Shown here piece after piece: positions 26,438 to 37,113 of a stretch of DNA of 64,000 nucleotides. The DNA lies in contig JAEZDD010000003.1 in NCBI GenBank assembly GCA_023429785.1, positions 248,001 through 312,000 of the forward strand, read 5' to 3'. The stretch's first letter is position 1; each line of letters starts with the position of its first letter. The notes beneath the pieces are model-generated. The model searched no databases. It saw nothing but the letters and a program-made list of their open reading frames with translations, and was not told the DNA's origin. A program made the position numbers and the translations under genes. Origin of the DNA: Bacillota bacterium (GTDB taxonomy: Bacteria > Bacillota > Clostridia > Oscillospirales > Ruminococcaceae).

Positions 26438-29400
26438 TTATCTAACCTTTGTCCATCTTCTTATTTTCGACCTTGAAATTTTAATCACAGAATGACCGGA
26501 TATCAGTATCAAGCTCGACAGCATAACAATAATAATTGAAGCGAAAAGATACTTATTTGGCTCACCCAGTGTCCTTGGATTTGGAGTGTTATTAGCAACG
26601 CCAACATCCCAAAGCGGAGTTTGCTGAACGTCATCTATTGTAATAATCTTAGTTTTATACTTGAGCTTTCCGGTTGAAGTATCCGGAACACCCATTCCTG
26701 GATTTGTTGTGAAATATGCAAGTGGAAGGTCAGTGAATTCAAGATAGTATTCACCCGGATTTAAGTTGTTGAACTGATAATGTCCCGGGTCGCCATTGCC
26801 ATTCGGCTTCGTGGTCTGTGTATCAATAAGGGTTCCGTCCTTAGTATAAAGGTCAACGATAACATCATTTATTCCCTTTTCTGAATTCGGATTAACAACG
26901 CCGTCCTTATTAGTATCAATCCAGACAACACCGCCGATTTTTGCATATTCAGGCTTAACATAAACAACGTTTGTTTTTAATGTTGTGCTGTTAACCGTGA
27001 CTAAAGCGAAGTTCGGGATTTTCCCTTCCGGATAGCTTGTGATATTAATCCCTGAAGCAATTCCACAACGCATGGTCACGAAATATCTTCCTTGGTCAAG
27101 GGTTGAAATATCAATTGGTTTAATATCGACAGCCTTGGTTGTCTTATTGTATATGATATTGAATTTCGCCGTCACATCTGTTGTCCCTAATATAACCTTT
27201 ATATCGTCAGCTAGGCTGGCAATTTCAAAAGCAGGGTCCAAATTATCAACAACCTCTAAATTTAATATACCTTGTGGTATATCAAAGCCGACGAAAAATT
27301 TAAACTTTTCCTTATCGCCGTTTGTTGTCAGGGTCGCCGTGCTTTGAGTCAGGTCATCAAATCCAACCGTTTTATCTGCATTTGGGTTATATTTAATTCC
27401 CATATCCCATGTGTCGTCAGACTGACCTGAAACTAAAACTATGCTTCTGGTCTTAAAGGTTGAACCGTCAACATCTGAATCCTTTGAGCCATCGCCTGTC
27501 GCATTTTTCTGCGAAACATTATAGCCGCTTGGAATATTAGTGAATTTCAAAGAATAGCTTGACGGTGTTAGTCCGGTGAATTTATAATATCCAGGTTTCC
27601 CACCTAAATCATTTGCAGTAATTGCTGTGGAGACAACATTCCCGCTGTCGTTATACAATGTGACAATCACACCGTTAACCCCACGGCTGGAAGGTTCATC
27701 CTGAATGCCGTTACTGTTGTCATCATACCATACATAATCCCCAATGGAAGCGAGCTTAAATAATCCGCCGTCTAATGTCCTGTTCACTTCACCTGAAGAA
27801 AGACTAATCTCGTCAGTTGTGAATGTGTCTAACGAAATGTTACTGTCTAAAGCAGTGTCCGTTCCGACATATCGAGGAGAAACATTTGAAAATGCCAACG
27901 GCTTGACAATCTGAACCGAATAGTTGCCAGGTATAAGCCCCGTGAAAAGATATTCGCCATTGCTGTCTGTTGCTGCCTGTCGATAAATATCGCCGTTTGA
28001 ATCAAGGAGGCTCACCAGTATATTTTCAATTCCTTTTTCGCCATTGTCTTGAATACCGTTCGCATTCATATCCTCCCATATCAAGTCACCAAGCGAAGCA
28101 AGCTTAAAGAATCCGGCGTCGATTGTCCTGATATCATCGCCCGAAACAGTGACAATATTATCAGTTTTAAATGGTGCCGATACTGAAATATTACTGTCGA
28201 TTGCTTCATCTGTTCCGATTTTTTTCTGCGAAGCATTATCGAATCCATTTGGCTTTTCAAATTCAACATAATATGTCCCCGGGATTAAGTCAGTGAACAG
28301 ATATTTTCCATCCTTGTCGGTTTTCATTGATGAAATTACTGCGTCTGCTCCGTTATAAAGCGTAACATTAACATCAGCTATTCCTTTTTCACTTGAATCC
28401 TGCTTATTGTTAGCGTTTAAATCCTCCCACACGAAATCGCCTATTGTCACCTTTCTAAACATTCCGGCGTCAATATCATTATTGATATCGCCTGATAAAA
28501 GTGTAATCACGGCAGTTTTAAATGTGTCGGTATCAATATCGCTGTCTGTTGCTGATGTTGAGCCGGCTCCCAGCTTTGGTGAAGCAAAATAGCCGCTCTT
28601 CTTTTCAAATGATACTGAGTATGCCCCAGGAATCAAGCCGGAGAATTCGTATTCCCCGCTCGCGCCAGTCAGACAGGTTTCCCCCGTCGAATTTCCTGAG
28701 CCATCAATAAGCGTAACGGTAACTCCCTGTATTCCAGCCTCGCCAGCATTCTGAACACCATCGGCATTTTTATCTTCCCAGACTTTATCGCCGATTGAAC
28801 AGGTCATATAAAATCCAGCGTCGATTGTGTCATCAACCTGACCGGAAGTTAGTGTAACCCCAGCGCTCATTAATGTTGCTGTGTCAATATTGCTGTCATT
28901 TGTTCTGTCAAGTCCGCTTTCCTTTGGTGAAACAGTATTAAATCCGCTTGGTATAGCATCAAATCCAACATAATATGTTCCCGGCAACAAATTAATAAAG
29001 CTATATGAGCCGTCATCCTTTGTAGCCTGAGAATCAATTTTTGTCTTTGAGCTATCATATAGATTAACCGTTACACCTTTGATTCCCGGCTCAGTTCCGC
29101 CTTGGATGCCATCGGCATTCTTGTCGTTCCAAACAAAGTTACCGATAGATGTTGTCTTATAATATCCGGCATCTATTGTGTTGTTAGTTTCATTTGAAGC
29201 AACTGTAATAAGCCCAGTTTTACCACTTGTCCCAACTACAGCTTGTATATCACTGTCTTTTGCAACGTCGCCGCCTTGTTTATATGCTGAAACATTTGAA
29301 TATCCGGAAGGTCGAATGAATTCAACAGTATATGTCCCCGGAATAATGTCAAAATGATAATATCCACTAGCATCAGTGGTAGTTGAAGCAACAATTGTTG

Positions 29401-32400
29401 CCCCATTATACAAATTCACCGCAACATTTGGTATTCCACTTTCGCCGCTGTCCTGAACACCGTCAGCGTTCGTATCACTCCATACATAATCGCCTATATG
29501 AGCATTTTTATAGAATCCTGCATCAATCGTATCGACATATTCATATGAAATTATTGTTACAGCTGCGGTTTTAAAGGTTGTTCTGTCAATGTTACTATCC
29601 TTATCAACAGCTCCGACATTTCTGAGTGTTGCGCCATCAAAACCGTTCGGCTTTTCAAACAAAACATAATAGTTCCCCGGTTTTAAGTTGCTGAACTTAT
29701 ACAAGCCGTTTGAATCCGTTGAAGTGTCAGCAACATCAACCCCGTTAATGTCCTTAGCCCTAGTCGTTCCGTCACTTCCGAGCAAAGTAACCTTGACGCC
29801 GTTTATTGCCGGCTCCAAAGTGTCCTGAACGCCGTTTCCGTTGGTATCCTCCCACACGAAATCACCGATTGAGCCAGCCCTGAAAAGTCCCGCATCTAGG
29901 TTTGGATTGCTTCCGCCCGATGCCAGTGTTACAGAAACAGTCTTCCCTGTATTATCAATATCGCTGTCATTTGCATCTGTTACACCAGCCGTTCTTATGC
30001 CTTTTGGAGAAATGTAGTAATCTGCCGGAACGACAACTGATACATAATAAGTCCCAGGGTCAAGGTTAGTGAACGAATATGCACCGTTTGAATCTGTCGT
30101 TTTCGTTTGAATAATGTTTTGAGAGCTGTCAAGCAAATTCACTGTAACGCTCGCAATACCCAGCTCACCGCTGTCCTGAACTCCGTTAGCATTTTTATCT
30201 TCCCAAACCTTATCGCCAAGTGTAACGTATTTATACATACCCACGTCGATTGAATTCGTTATCTGACCTAAGGTTAGGCTGATGGAGCTGGTTTTTCCAT
30301 CCTGGGCAATTGCATGGTTTTTGTTGTCGTCAGCAGCATCCAGACCGTTAACAGAAAAACTGCTGAATTTATTATATCCGGATAGCTTTGTTACTTCAAC
30401 CACATAATTTCCGGCAGGCAAGTCATCAAATGAATAAATTCCACTTGCGTTGGTAGTCGTGGTTTTATATGCGGTTGTTCCGCCGTCTTTATATAATTTA
30501 ACAGTTACAGCATTAAGTACACTTTCACCGGTGTCTTTAATTCCGTTTGCATTTAAATCATGCCACACTAAATTCCCGATATGGCCGCGATACATTCCCT
30601 GGTCAACGTTTAGAGTTGAAGCACCGGACGTCAATAATGAAATCACCCCGGTGGATATTTCGTCAGCTGTATAATTCCCGCCGCTGATTACTCCATCACT
30701 GTCGTTTGTGTCATTTGAGCCGGTATTCTTCGTCGGGCTTAATACATATCGTTTTGTTTCGTCTGCCTTCCCCGGATTAACAAATATCACCTTATATTCG
30801 CCCGGCTCAAGGTTTGTAAACGAAGAATAAATGCCACTTGAATTTGTAACTCTATCTGTTATAGCGTTTCCTAACCCATCTGTTAAAACCGGATTTCCAT
30901 CCTTGTCGGTTAGCTTAACAGTTACACCCGAAATCCCCAGCTCTCCCGAATCCTGAATGCCGTTTTGATTATAATCGTTCCACACCTTATCGCCAATTGA
31001 GCAAAGCTTATAAAGCCCGGCGTCAATTGTATTAATGCGTTCGCCTGTATTTAATATAAATGAGTCTGATTGCCCATTAGTATTGATATCATTAAAATTA
31101 TCTTGTGCTTTATCTGTGCTGAATTTGCTGATATCATGCTCACTGATTATCTTATAGCCCGTCGGCTTGACAACCTCAACAGAATAATTCCCCGGGAATA
31201 AGTCATCAAATGAATAAGTTCCTTTTATGCTTGCATTTGTGCTGGAGCTTGTTGTAACAGATGTTTGAAATTCTCCATCTTTATATAAATTAACCGTTAC
31301 TCCGCCAACACCCGGCTCACCGTTATCACGAACTCCGTTTAAATTAGTATCTTCCCATACCAAATCCCCGATATGTCCGAGATATAAGCCCATATCAATG
31401 TCTTTATTTATTTCACCGGATGCTAAAGTTACTGTTGCTTTTGCTTGTGTATCTGAGGTTGCCGTCGGGTCACTGTTTTTCGCGCCGTCTGACCCTATAT
31501 TTTTAGGTGAAACAGCATAGCCATAGGAGAATAAATATTCAACCGTGTAAGTATCAGGCTTTAAATTAGTGAACAGATAATTCCCGTTCTCGTCAGTAAT
31601 TTGCATACGACTTAATTCAGGATCGCTGCTGCCAACAAGCTTAACTATTACGTCACTAATTCCATCTTCGCCGCTGTCCTGAATGCCGTTGCCATTTTTG
31701 TCATACCAGACCAAATCGCCAATCTGACCAAATCGGTATAACCCAAGGTCAATAGATGTGTCATCAGCGCCACTTATAGTGAATGTATCCGTTGTGACAG
31801 AATAATATTGTGTGCCGTTACCTAAATCGGAAGCATCAACTGCGAAAGTTGTATGATTAGAGTCCTTTGCAGCATCACCGACTTTCTGCGTAGTCAAATT
31901 CAAGTCACTTGTATATTCGTCTTCAGTTATTGTTTTTGGATACACAAATTCAATTTTATAACTTCCGTCCGGCTTTTGAGGGAACAGATAATATCCGGCA
32001 TCACCACTATCGTTATTCCCTGTTCTTGTGTATGCAATTATATTGTTGGTTGTGGCATCTCTAAGGTTCACTAAAACGCCGTTAATGCCAGGCTCGCCGT
32101 TGTCCTGAATTCCGTTTCGGTTTAAATCCTCCCACACTCTGTCGCCTATCGTATGACTTGCGGTTGGCTGTTCAATTTTAAAGCCGACCTTATTTGGCTC
32201 TGTTGGAAGAAATGGCGAATCGATGCTTTCCATATCCCCATCGCCATTAACTATTCCGTCCGGATATGTTGCCGAATATCCAAAAGAATCCCATGCGATT
32301 TCGCCGGTTGGTGCGCCGACCGGCGCTCTCATTGGCCACTCAACAGTAATTTTATCAGCTGCTGTCTTAAATTCCATATTAACAAAAACTATCTTTATTG

Positions 32401-34759
32401 CTTTAACTGTTGTAATATCGGCTGGTGGGGTTTCAGACCATCCATCGGCAGTATTCGGGTCTGTCATATACGCCTTTGGGTCCTCAAGTTCAATACAGGA
32501 TGGGTTTTGCTTTGTCGTATAATATACCTTTGTATCAGCAGGCAAGGCTGTACCATTCACACCTGTTATTCTGTTGACAAGATATGGTGTCCACTGTGTC
32601 TGTCTTGAGCTTGAGTCAACAACGCCCGTGTCGCCTTCTAATGGAAGCTTGTCGATTAAAATGATGTTTTTTATTGTTCCGTTTGAAGTGCTGTTATTGA
32701 TTGTCAATTGATAGTCAACCAAGCCGCCCGGATTTGTGGTTGTTGTATCAGGAAAAGCATGAGTGCCAAAATCGCTGTCATTCTGACCTTTTATTTTAAG
32801 CTCAGAGGTCAATTTCCCGATAAAGTTAACATAGATGCTCGCTCTTGATGACATCCATTTTCTGGTCTTTCCGTCAATAAAGCCATAGACATTCTGAGAA
32901 TCACCTGAAACACTGTTTTCAAAAACAGTTGTATTGTCAAGCGTCGACACATTCATGGTGTTATAATAAATTCCTGTTGTGGTTTTATCCTTAACCTTCG
33001 CCGAGCATAAAATATCAACGTATTCGCCGGGCTTTAGTGTTTTTGTAATATTTGCTCTTAATTCATTTGTTGCAGAATCAATGTTAACTTCAGTTTCTGA
33101 AGGTGATGAAGAGCTAATGAAAGTTACATCTTCAAATATACTGTCAAACTTATCGTATACAACCGGGTTAACATAATCTCCTGTCGCCAAGGAATTGTTT
33201 GAAACTCTTAAATTGAAATTAACTGTTGCGTTGGGGTTGAATTTGCTGCCGTTTGTTGTGGTTTTTTGAGCGACAACCCAAGGAACAGGGTTGATAACCC
33301 TAATAGTGAATGAAGCATTTTTGGTCAGATTTTTATTAATATAGGTTATATTATCAGTGTCAAGAACGAATACGTCAAGCTGAGCATTATTTGTTATCGA
33401 AGTCCCCGTTGACGCATTAACTGTTCCAAAAACGTTTAATGCTGTGGTGTTTGTAAATCCGCTTTCAAACTGCTGACCGGAAGTCGGCGTTATTACCCAT
33501 TTGACCTGAGTGACATAATCGCCACTTTCAAGCCCTAAGCCTGAAACATTTAATGTTGTATTTGAGGTTACCGATGTCCAGTTATTCCAATCAGAATCAT
33601 GTAAATTAGTTTTATACAAAATCTCAACATTTGCGCTTTGAGAATAGCTTCCTGTTGAAATCTGAGTTAATTCTATTCCGTTTGGACCGGTGGGAATCGT
33701 ATCAACTATTTCGTATTTATCTAAAGCAACATTCCCGTTATTGCTGATACTGCCTATATAAAATTTTGCTAATTGTCCTGTTGAATATCTGTCATCCCCC
33801 TGACGTCCGCCTTTTGTCAGACCACCAACGCTATAAATCGGTGCAGCCAGGGTTACTGTTGCAGAAGCCGAAATTTGTGAAAGAGCTGTGTCATCAATCT
33901 GCTTTCCGTTTGCAATAACTGAGTTCACAACAGAATCACCGACTTTAAAAGTCGGGCTTGTATACTTTAATACAACGGTGAAGGTCTTTCTGCCTCCAAG
34001 CGCCAATGAGGCAATATTCCAGGTTATCTTCCCTGTCACATTGTCAAAGGTTCCGCTGTCACTGGCTGAAACAAAAGTCGCGCCGGTCGGTATTGTATCC
34101 GTTACAACAACATCCTTGATGTCTAGTCCGCCGACTGCCGAGTTCGAATTCACTGTTATCTGATAGGTAACATTATGGTCAAGCGCAGGGGCACAGGAAG
34201 GGCTGGTCTTGCTTTTTGTCATAGACCAGTTTGATGCGGCATTCGCTTTAGGAGTAACGGTAACATCATTGCTTGTCACTGAGCTGACTCCGTCAGCGGA
34301 AATCGTCGAATTTGTTGTAATTGTCTTGCTGCCATTTGTTATGTATTGTCCGGCAGGGCCAACCTTAGCCTTGAATTTCACAATTCCTGTCGTTCCGGGA
34401 GTGATTGTGGCAAAGCTGAAGCTGATTGTACTGCCGCTTTGTGAAGTGACGCAATTGGAATCATTGACATCAAAGCCAGTAAAAATAAGATTAGCCGGAA
34501 GAGTGTCAGAAATAACACAATTATCATATGAGCTTCCCACTATACTTGGATAAGCGTATCTGATTGTATATGTAACTTCTTCGCCAATATTAGGGGTGGC
34601 ATTGTTGACGCTCATGCTGATTGTTAGCTGACTGCTGTCCGCAAATGAAACAAACCCTGCATAGTTTGAAAAAATAAAGCATAATGCTATTGCGAAGCTT
34701 ACAACCTTGACAAGCAGCGACTTTTTAATATTAATACTGTCATTCCTATTTATTGACAT
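26438..34759 (-). CDS. Giant SdrD-B-repeat cell-surface protein, 2773 aa
   Basis: A secreted, wall- or membrane-attached modular protein. Order seen: signal peptide (about 11-41, cut near SFA-DSS); DUF11-like beta domains (about 45-300); further beta domains of the same sort to about 860; 13 tandem SdrD-B modules (about 866-2455), each starting (I/L)GDxVWxDxNxNGxQDxGExGI and having a DSNGxYxFxxLxPGxYxVxF core; an isopeptide-type domain (about 2460-2600, DKTVGFDD); a 14th module (about 2605-2720); and one transmembrane helix (YLFASIIIVMLSSLILISG) with a basic tail (KISRSKIRRWTKVR). Each module begins with an acidic DxNxNGxxD calcium-type loop. No LPxTG precedes the helix. AAGGAG before the ATG; own promoter and terminator. 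Adhesion or scaffold role is inferred; SdrD-B modules are known calcium-rigidified stalks. Confidence 0.88.
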   Translation of the reverse strand: MSINRNDSINIKKSLLVKVVSFAIALCFIFSNYAGFVSFADSSQLTISMSVNNATPNIGEEVTYTIRYAYPSIVGSSYDNCVISDTLPANLIFTGFDVNDSNCVTSQSGSTISFSFATITPGTTGIVKFKAKVGPAGQYITNGSKTITTNSTISADGVSSVTSNDVTVTPKANAASNWSMTKSKTSPSCAPALDHNVTYQITVNSNSAVGGLDIKDVVVTDTIPTGATFVSASDSGTFDNVTGKITWNIASLALGGRKTFTVVLKYTSPTFKVGDSVVNSVIANGKQIDDTALSQISASATVTLAAPIYSVGGLTKGGRQGDDRYSTGQLAKFYIGSISNNGNVALDKYEIVDTIPTGPNGIELTQISTGSYSQSANVEILYKTNLHDSDWNNWTSVTSNTTLNVSGLGLESGDYVTQVKWVITPTSGQQFESGFTNTTALNVFGTVNASTGTSITNNAQLDVFVLDTDNITYINKNLTKNASFTIRVINPVPWVVAQKTTTNGSKFNPNATVNFNLRVSNNSLATGDYVNPVVYDKFDSIFEDVTFISSSSPSETEVNIDSATNELRANITKTLKPGEYVDILCSAKVKDKTTTGIYYNTMNVSTLDNTTVFENSVSGDSQNVYGFIDGKTRKWMSSRASIYVNFIGKLTSELKIKGQNDSDFGTHAFPDTTTTNPGGLVDYQLTINNSTSNGTIKNIILIDKLPLEGDTGVVDSSSRQTQWTPYLVNRITGVNGTALPADTKVYYTTKQNPSCIELEDPKAYMTDPNTADGWSETPPADITTVKAIKIVFVNMEFKTAADKITVEWPMRAPVGAPTGEIAWDSFGYSATYPDGIVNGDGDMESIDSPFLPTEPNKVGFKIEQPTASHTIGDRVWEDLNRNGIQDNGEPGINGVLVNLRDATTNNIIAYTRTGNNDSGDAGYYLFPQKPDGSYKIEFVYPKTITEDEYTSDLNLTTQKVGDAAKDSNHTTFAVDASDLGNGTQYYSVTTDTFTISGADDTSIDLGLYRFGQIGDLVWYDKNGNGIQDSGEDGISDVIVKLVGSSDPELSRMQITDENGNYLFTNLKPDTYTVEYLFSYGYAVSPKNIGSDGAKNSDPTATSDTQAKATVTLASGEINKDIDMGLYLGHIGDLVWEDTNLNGVRDNGEPGVGGVTVNLYKDGEFQTSVTTSSSTNASIKGTYSFDDLFPGNYSVEVVKPTGYKIISEHDISKFSTDKAQDNFNDINTNGQSDSFILNTGERINTIDAGLYKLCSIGDKVWNDYNQNGIQDSGELGISGVTVKLTDKDGNPVLTDGLGNAITDRVTNSSGIYSSFTNLEPGEYKVIFVNPGKADETKRYVLSPTKNTGSNDTNDSDGVISGGNYTADEISTGVISLLTSGASTLNVDQGMYRGHIGNLVWHDLNANGIKDTGESVLNAVTVKLYKDGGTTAYKTTTTNASGIYSFDDLPAGNYVVEVTKLSGYNKFSSFSVNGLDAADDNKNHAIAQDGKTSSISLTLGQITNSIDVGMYKYVTLGDKVWEDKNANGVQDSGELGIASVTVNLLDSSQNIIQTKTTDSNGAYSFTNLDPGTYYVSVVVPADYYISPKGIRTAGVTDANDSDIDNTGKTVSVTLASGGSNPNLDAGLFRAGSIGDFVWEDTNGNGVQDTLEPAINGVKVTLLGSDGTTRAKDINGVDVADTSTDSNGLYKFSNLKPGNYYVLFEKPNGFDGATLRNVGAVDKDSNIDRTTFKTAAVTIISYEYVDTIDAGFYKNAHIGDYVWSDTNADGVQDSGESGIPNVAVNLYNGATIVASTTTDASGYYHFDIIPGTYTVEFIRPSGYSNVSAYKQGGDVAKDSDIQAVVGTSGKTGLITVASNETNNTIDAGYYKTTSIGNFVWNDKNADGIQGGTEPGIKGVTVNLYDSSKTKIDSQATKDDGSYSFINLLPGTYYVGFDAIPSGFNTVSPKESGLDRTNDSNIDTATLMSAGVTLTSGQVDDTIDAGFYMTCSIGDKVWEDKNADGVQNAGEAGIQGVTVTLIDGSGNSTGETCLTGASGEYEFSGLIPGAYSVSFEKKSGYFASPKLGAGSTSATDSDIDTDTFKTAVITLLSGDINNDIDAGMFRKVTIGDFVWEDLNANNKQDSSEKGIADVNVTLYNGADAVISSMKTDKDGKYLFTDLIPGTYYVEFEKPNGFDNASQKKIGTDEAIDSNISVSAPFKTDNIVTVSGDDIRTIDAGFFKLASLGDLIWEDMNANGIQDNGEKGIENILVSLLDSNGDIYRQAATDSNGEYLFTGLIPGNYSVQIVKPLAFSNVSPRYVGTDTALDSNISLDTFTTDEISLSSGEVNRTLDGGLFKLASIGDYVWYDDNSNGIQDEPSSRGVNGVIVTLYNDSGNVVSTAITANDLGGKPGYYKFTGLTPSSYSLKFTNIPSGYNVSQKNATGDGSKDSDVDGSTFKTRSIVLVSGQSDDTWDMGIKYNPNADKTVGFDDLTQSTATLTTNGDKEKFKFFVGFDIPQGILNLEVVDNLDPAFEIASLADDIKVILGTTDVTAKFNIIYNKTTKAVDIKPIDISTLDQGRYFVTMRCGIASGINITSYPEGKIPNFALVTVNSTTLKTNVVYVKPEYAKIGGVVWIDTNKDGVVNPNSEKGINDVIVDLYTKDGTLIDTQTTKPNGNGDPGHYQFNNLNPGEYYLEFTDLPLAYFTTNPGMGVPDTSTGKLKYKTKIITIDDVQQTPLWDVGVANNTPNPRTLGEPNKYLFASIIIVMLSSLILISGHSVIKISRSKIRRWTKVR
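26860..32165 (-). repeat. Fourteen SdrD-B coding repeats
   Basis: Units of about 340-420 bp, the first near 32165 and the 13th near 27750, with the 14th separate near 26950-26860. Module starts fall roughly at 32155, 31715, 31370, 30990, 30575, 30215, 29870, 29495, 29130, 28795, 28445, 28085, 27745 and 26940. Copies differ at the DNA level throughout, so the array is old rather than freshly expanded. Confidence 0.8.
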
Positions 34760-34840
34760 ACAAATTCTCCTTTTTAATAACGAATTTTTCCTATTTTATT
34801 GCCAATAATATATTTAATTAAAAGTTTATTATTAATAGGA

Positions 34841-34869
34841 ATCATACCATAATTTTATTATTCAGTCAA
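34841..34869 (-). promoter_or_regulatory. Promoter of the giant surface-protein gene
   Basis: Minus strand TTGACT (34869-34864), 17 bases, TATGAT (34846-34841); leader about 75 nt. Confidence 0.65.
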
Positions 34870-34936
34870 TAATTATTTAAATTTATTTATTTTTCCAATT
34901 ATTATGACAAATCTTTCTGTTATGAAAGGGGTAAGC

Positions 34937-35116
34937 ATGAAAATTTTATACTCAATTGTAATTATTATAATTATGTGTATAATATCAATATTTTGTTTGG
35001 GGAAGGTTTTTTTAACAGATGACTGTATTTCTGCTAAAACTCTTTCAATTGTTTTAATGCTGTTGATAGACATTTTTCTATTTATATTCTTTATGTGGAT
35101 AAAAACAAAAAAATAG
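34937..35116 (+). CDS. Small two-helix membrane protein, 59 aa
   Basis: The ATG at 34937 is preceded by AAAGGGG. The product has two hydrophobic helices (ILYSIVIIIIMCIISIF; SIVLMLLIDIFLFIFFMWI) joined by a short loop with one Cys, and a basic KTKK end. A strong terminator overlaps its stop, which supports it being a real gene. It is divergent from the giant surface protein. No family recognised. Confidence 0.6.
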   Translation: MKILYSIVIIIIMCIISIFCLGKVFLTDDCISAKTLSIVLMLLIDIFLFIFFMWIKTKK

Positions 35117-35145
35117 CCTTTCCTTAAAAAAGGAAGGCTATTTTT
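35110..35145. terminator. Terminator (small membrane protein; also minus strand)
   Basis: The stem TAGCC(T)TTCCTT/AAGGAAGGCTA with one bulged T (35114-35140) is flanked by A-run and T5; it can work in both directions between convergent genes. Confidence 0.85.
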
Positions 35146-35233
35146 AATTAGTTAAAATTGAAACTTTTTAAGCTTTTATAGTCGCTCGAAAATCAGAATA
35201 TAGGTCTTTTTAAATTTCTCGTGAGCTAACATG

Positions 35234-36907
35234 TTAATTTAAATACGATTTATCAAGCTTGAATTTCCCTATTTCCTTGTTTAGTAGCAATGCCTGACCC
35301 GAAAGCTCCTCGCTCGCAGCGGCGCTTTCCTCAGCTGTCGCTGAATTCGTCTGGACTACTGCTGAAATCTGCTCAACGCCCTGATTAATCTGTGAAATTG
35401 ATTCTGACTGATGCGTTAGTGCAATATCTATCTTCTCAATCGTCTCTTTTACTATAATTGAATTTCTGTATACACCATCCAGTGAGGTCGCTGTTTCTTG
35501 TGCTATTTTTGAGCCTTCGTTAACAACTGCAATTGAATTTTCAATTAGTGCTTTTGTCTGCTTTGAAGCGTCAGCCGACTTGCTCGCCAGATTTCTAACC
35601 TCTTCGGCAACAACTGCAAAGCCCTTTCCGGCTGCCCCAGCTCTGGCGGCCTCAACCGCTGCGTTAAGCGCCAGAATATTAGTCTGGAATGCGATATCTT
35701 CAACCACCTTATTAATTTTACTGATTTCATCCGATGATTGGTTAATCTTTTCCATAGCATTAAGCATTTTGTTCATTTCAGTATTGCTTTCCTTAACTTC
35801 TGAAACTGTTTCGTCAACATATTGAGTTGCCTTTGTTACATTTTCAGCATTTCTTGAAATTTCATTTGAAATTTCATTTATTGTAGCTGAAAGCTCCTGA
35901 ATTGAGCTTGCCTGCTCAGTTGCACCCTGTGACAATGCCTGTGCCCCGTATGAAACCTGTTCAGAGCCACTTTTAACCTGGTCAGAAGCAACCTTAATCC
36001 CGCTGAACATTTCATTTAAATTAATTAAGGTTTTCTTCAGTGACTTGTTCATCAAATCCTTTTCAGAGCGAGACTTAATTTGTACTGATAAATCTCCCTT
36101 AGAAATTGTTTCGACAACCTTAACCTGTGCCTTTATCGCATTGCTCATCTGATTAAATGAGTTAGCCAAATCTCCAATTTCATCCCCTATGTCAACAGGA
36201 ACATATATTTCCGTATCCCCCAGTGCAATTTCATTCGCTGCCTCAGATAGCTTTTGGATTCTAATAACAATTGTTTTATAAAGAATTCTCACGGAATAAA
36301 TCCCGAACCCTATTGAACCAAGTATAACAACAGCAGTCACAATTATTAATAATATATTTTGGCTTTCAGCTGAAGCTACTGATTTTGTCGCATACCCCGT
36401 GTTCAGGTCATCCATTTTTTGAAAAATTTCTGCCAAACTAGTGTTTAAGTCTTGTGCATTGCTCAAGGCTTGCTTAGCCTTATCTTTTTCATTAGCATCA
36501 CAGAAACTAATAATATTTGTTTTTAATGAATCATATCTCGTTGAATAAATATATTTAAGCTTATTAAAATTATCCCTGTTCTCTTGCTCGGTTATTGTTG
36601 TTTCATAAAGCTCAAAAGCAGAGAGCATTTTTTCTTCCGACTTCTTTAGTGCCTCTTTACTGCTTATATAAAGACTATTGTCAGAATCATATATAATGAA
36701 GTTTCTGGTTATCTTCCCCTGTGAATTATACTCTTCCTTCATGCGCGATAAAGCATCAAAAGCCATAACATTTTTATTATACATATCGCTAATAAGTATT
36801 TTATTCCTTATAGAAATAAAAACGCTTAACGCAGCAAATATAGAAAAGATAACAAATATTGTAATTAATATTACACTTATTCTTTTTCGAATCTTAAACT
36901 TTTTCAT
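35234..36907 (-). CDS. Methyl-accepting chemotaxis protein
   Basis: A membrane chemoreceptor of 557 residues: first helix (about 10-32), an extracytoplasmic four-helix-bundle sensor (4HB_MCP-like, about 33-180), second helix (about 183-205), HAMP domain (about 207-260) and a methyl-accepting signalling domain with the hairpin tip [20 protein letters not shown]. The ligand is unknown. GGGG-type ribosome site before the ATG. No che or flagellar genes are in the window. Confidence 0.93.
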   Translation of the reverse strand: MKKFKIRKRISVILITIFVIFSIFAALSVFISIRNKILISDMYNKNVMAFDALSRMKEEYNSQGKITRNFIIYDSDNSLYISSKEALKKSEEKMLSAFELYETTITEQENRDNFNKLKYIYSTRYDSLKTNIISFCDANEKDKAKQALSNAQDLNTSLAEIFQKMDDLNTGYATKSVASAESQNILLIIVTAVVILGSIGFGIYSVRILYKTIVIRIQKLSEAANEIALGDTEIYVPVDIGDEIGDLANSFNQMSNAIKAQVKVVETISKGDLSVQIKSRSEKDLMNKSLKKTLINLNEMFSGIKVASDQVKSGSEQVSYGAQALSQGATEQASSIQELSATINEISNEISRNAENVTKATQYVDETVSEVKESNTEMNKMLNAMEKINQSSDEISKINKVVEDIAFQTNILALNAAVEAARAGAAGKGFAVVAEEVRNLASKSADASKQTKALIENSIAVVNEGSKIAQETATSLDGVYRNSIIVKETIEKIDIALTHQSESISQINQGVEQISAVVQTNSATAEESAAASEELSGQALLLNKEIGKFKLDKSYLN

Positions 36908-36984
36908 AAGAATCCCCTGTTCAAATTTTATTTATATTTTTATTTTTTATTACATTTTCATTTTATTTGTTCTTTTTTTTACTA

Positions 36985-37013
36985 ATTATACTTATTTAAT
37001 ATAAAAATGTCAA
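36985..37013 (-). promoter_or_regulatory. Consensus promoter of the chemoreceptor gene
   Basis: Minus strand TTGACA (37013-37008), exactly 17 bases, TATAAT (36990-36985): a perfect vegetative promoter with a leader of about 70 nt. Confidence 0.75.
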
Positions 37014-37113
37014 TATTAATTTTATTATGAAGGAAAATTTTTACATAATATAAACAGCATTTAATCATAATTTTAATTTTCATTACATATATATCATAAT
37101 GGAGGGATGTGTA

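Noticed and set aside
28870..29058. Short frames antisense or out of frame inside the giant gene
   Set aside because: They follow from the repeat coding bias; none has a ribosome site.
26860..32165. CRISPR-like periodicity
   Set aside because: The period of about 350 bp is coding and the units diverge; there are no short identical repeats with spacers.
26438..34759. Dockerin domains (DxNxNGxxD loops)
   Set aside because: The loops occur once per module before a beta-sandwich core and lack the paired F-hand helices of dockerins, so SdrD-B is the better call.
34873..35073. Minus-strand 66-codon frame
   Set aside because: It is antisense to the small membrane protein, which has a better ribosome site and a terminator.
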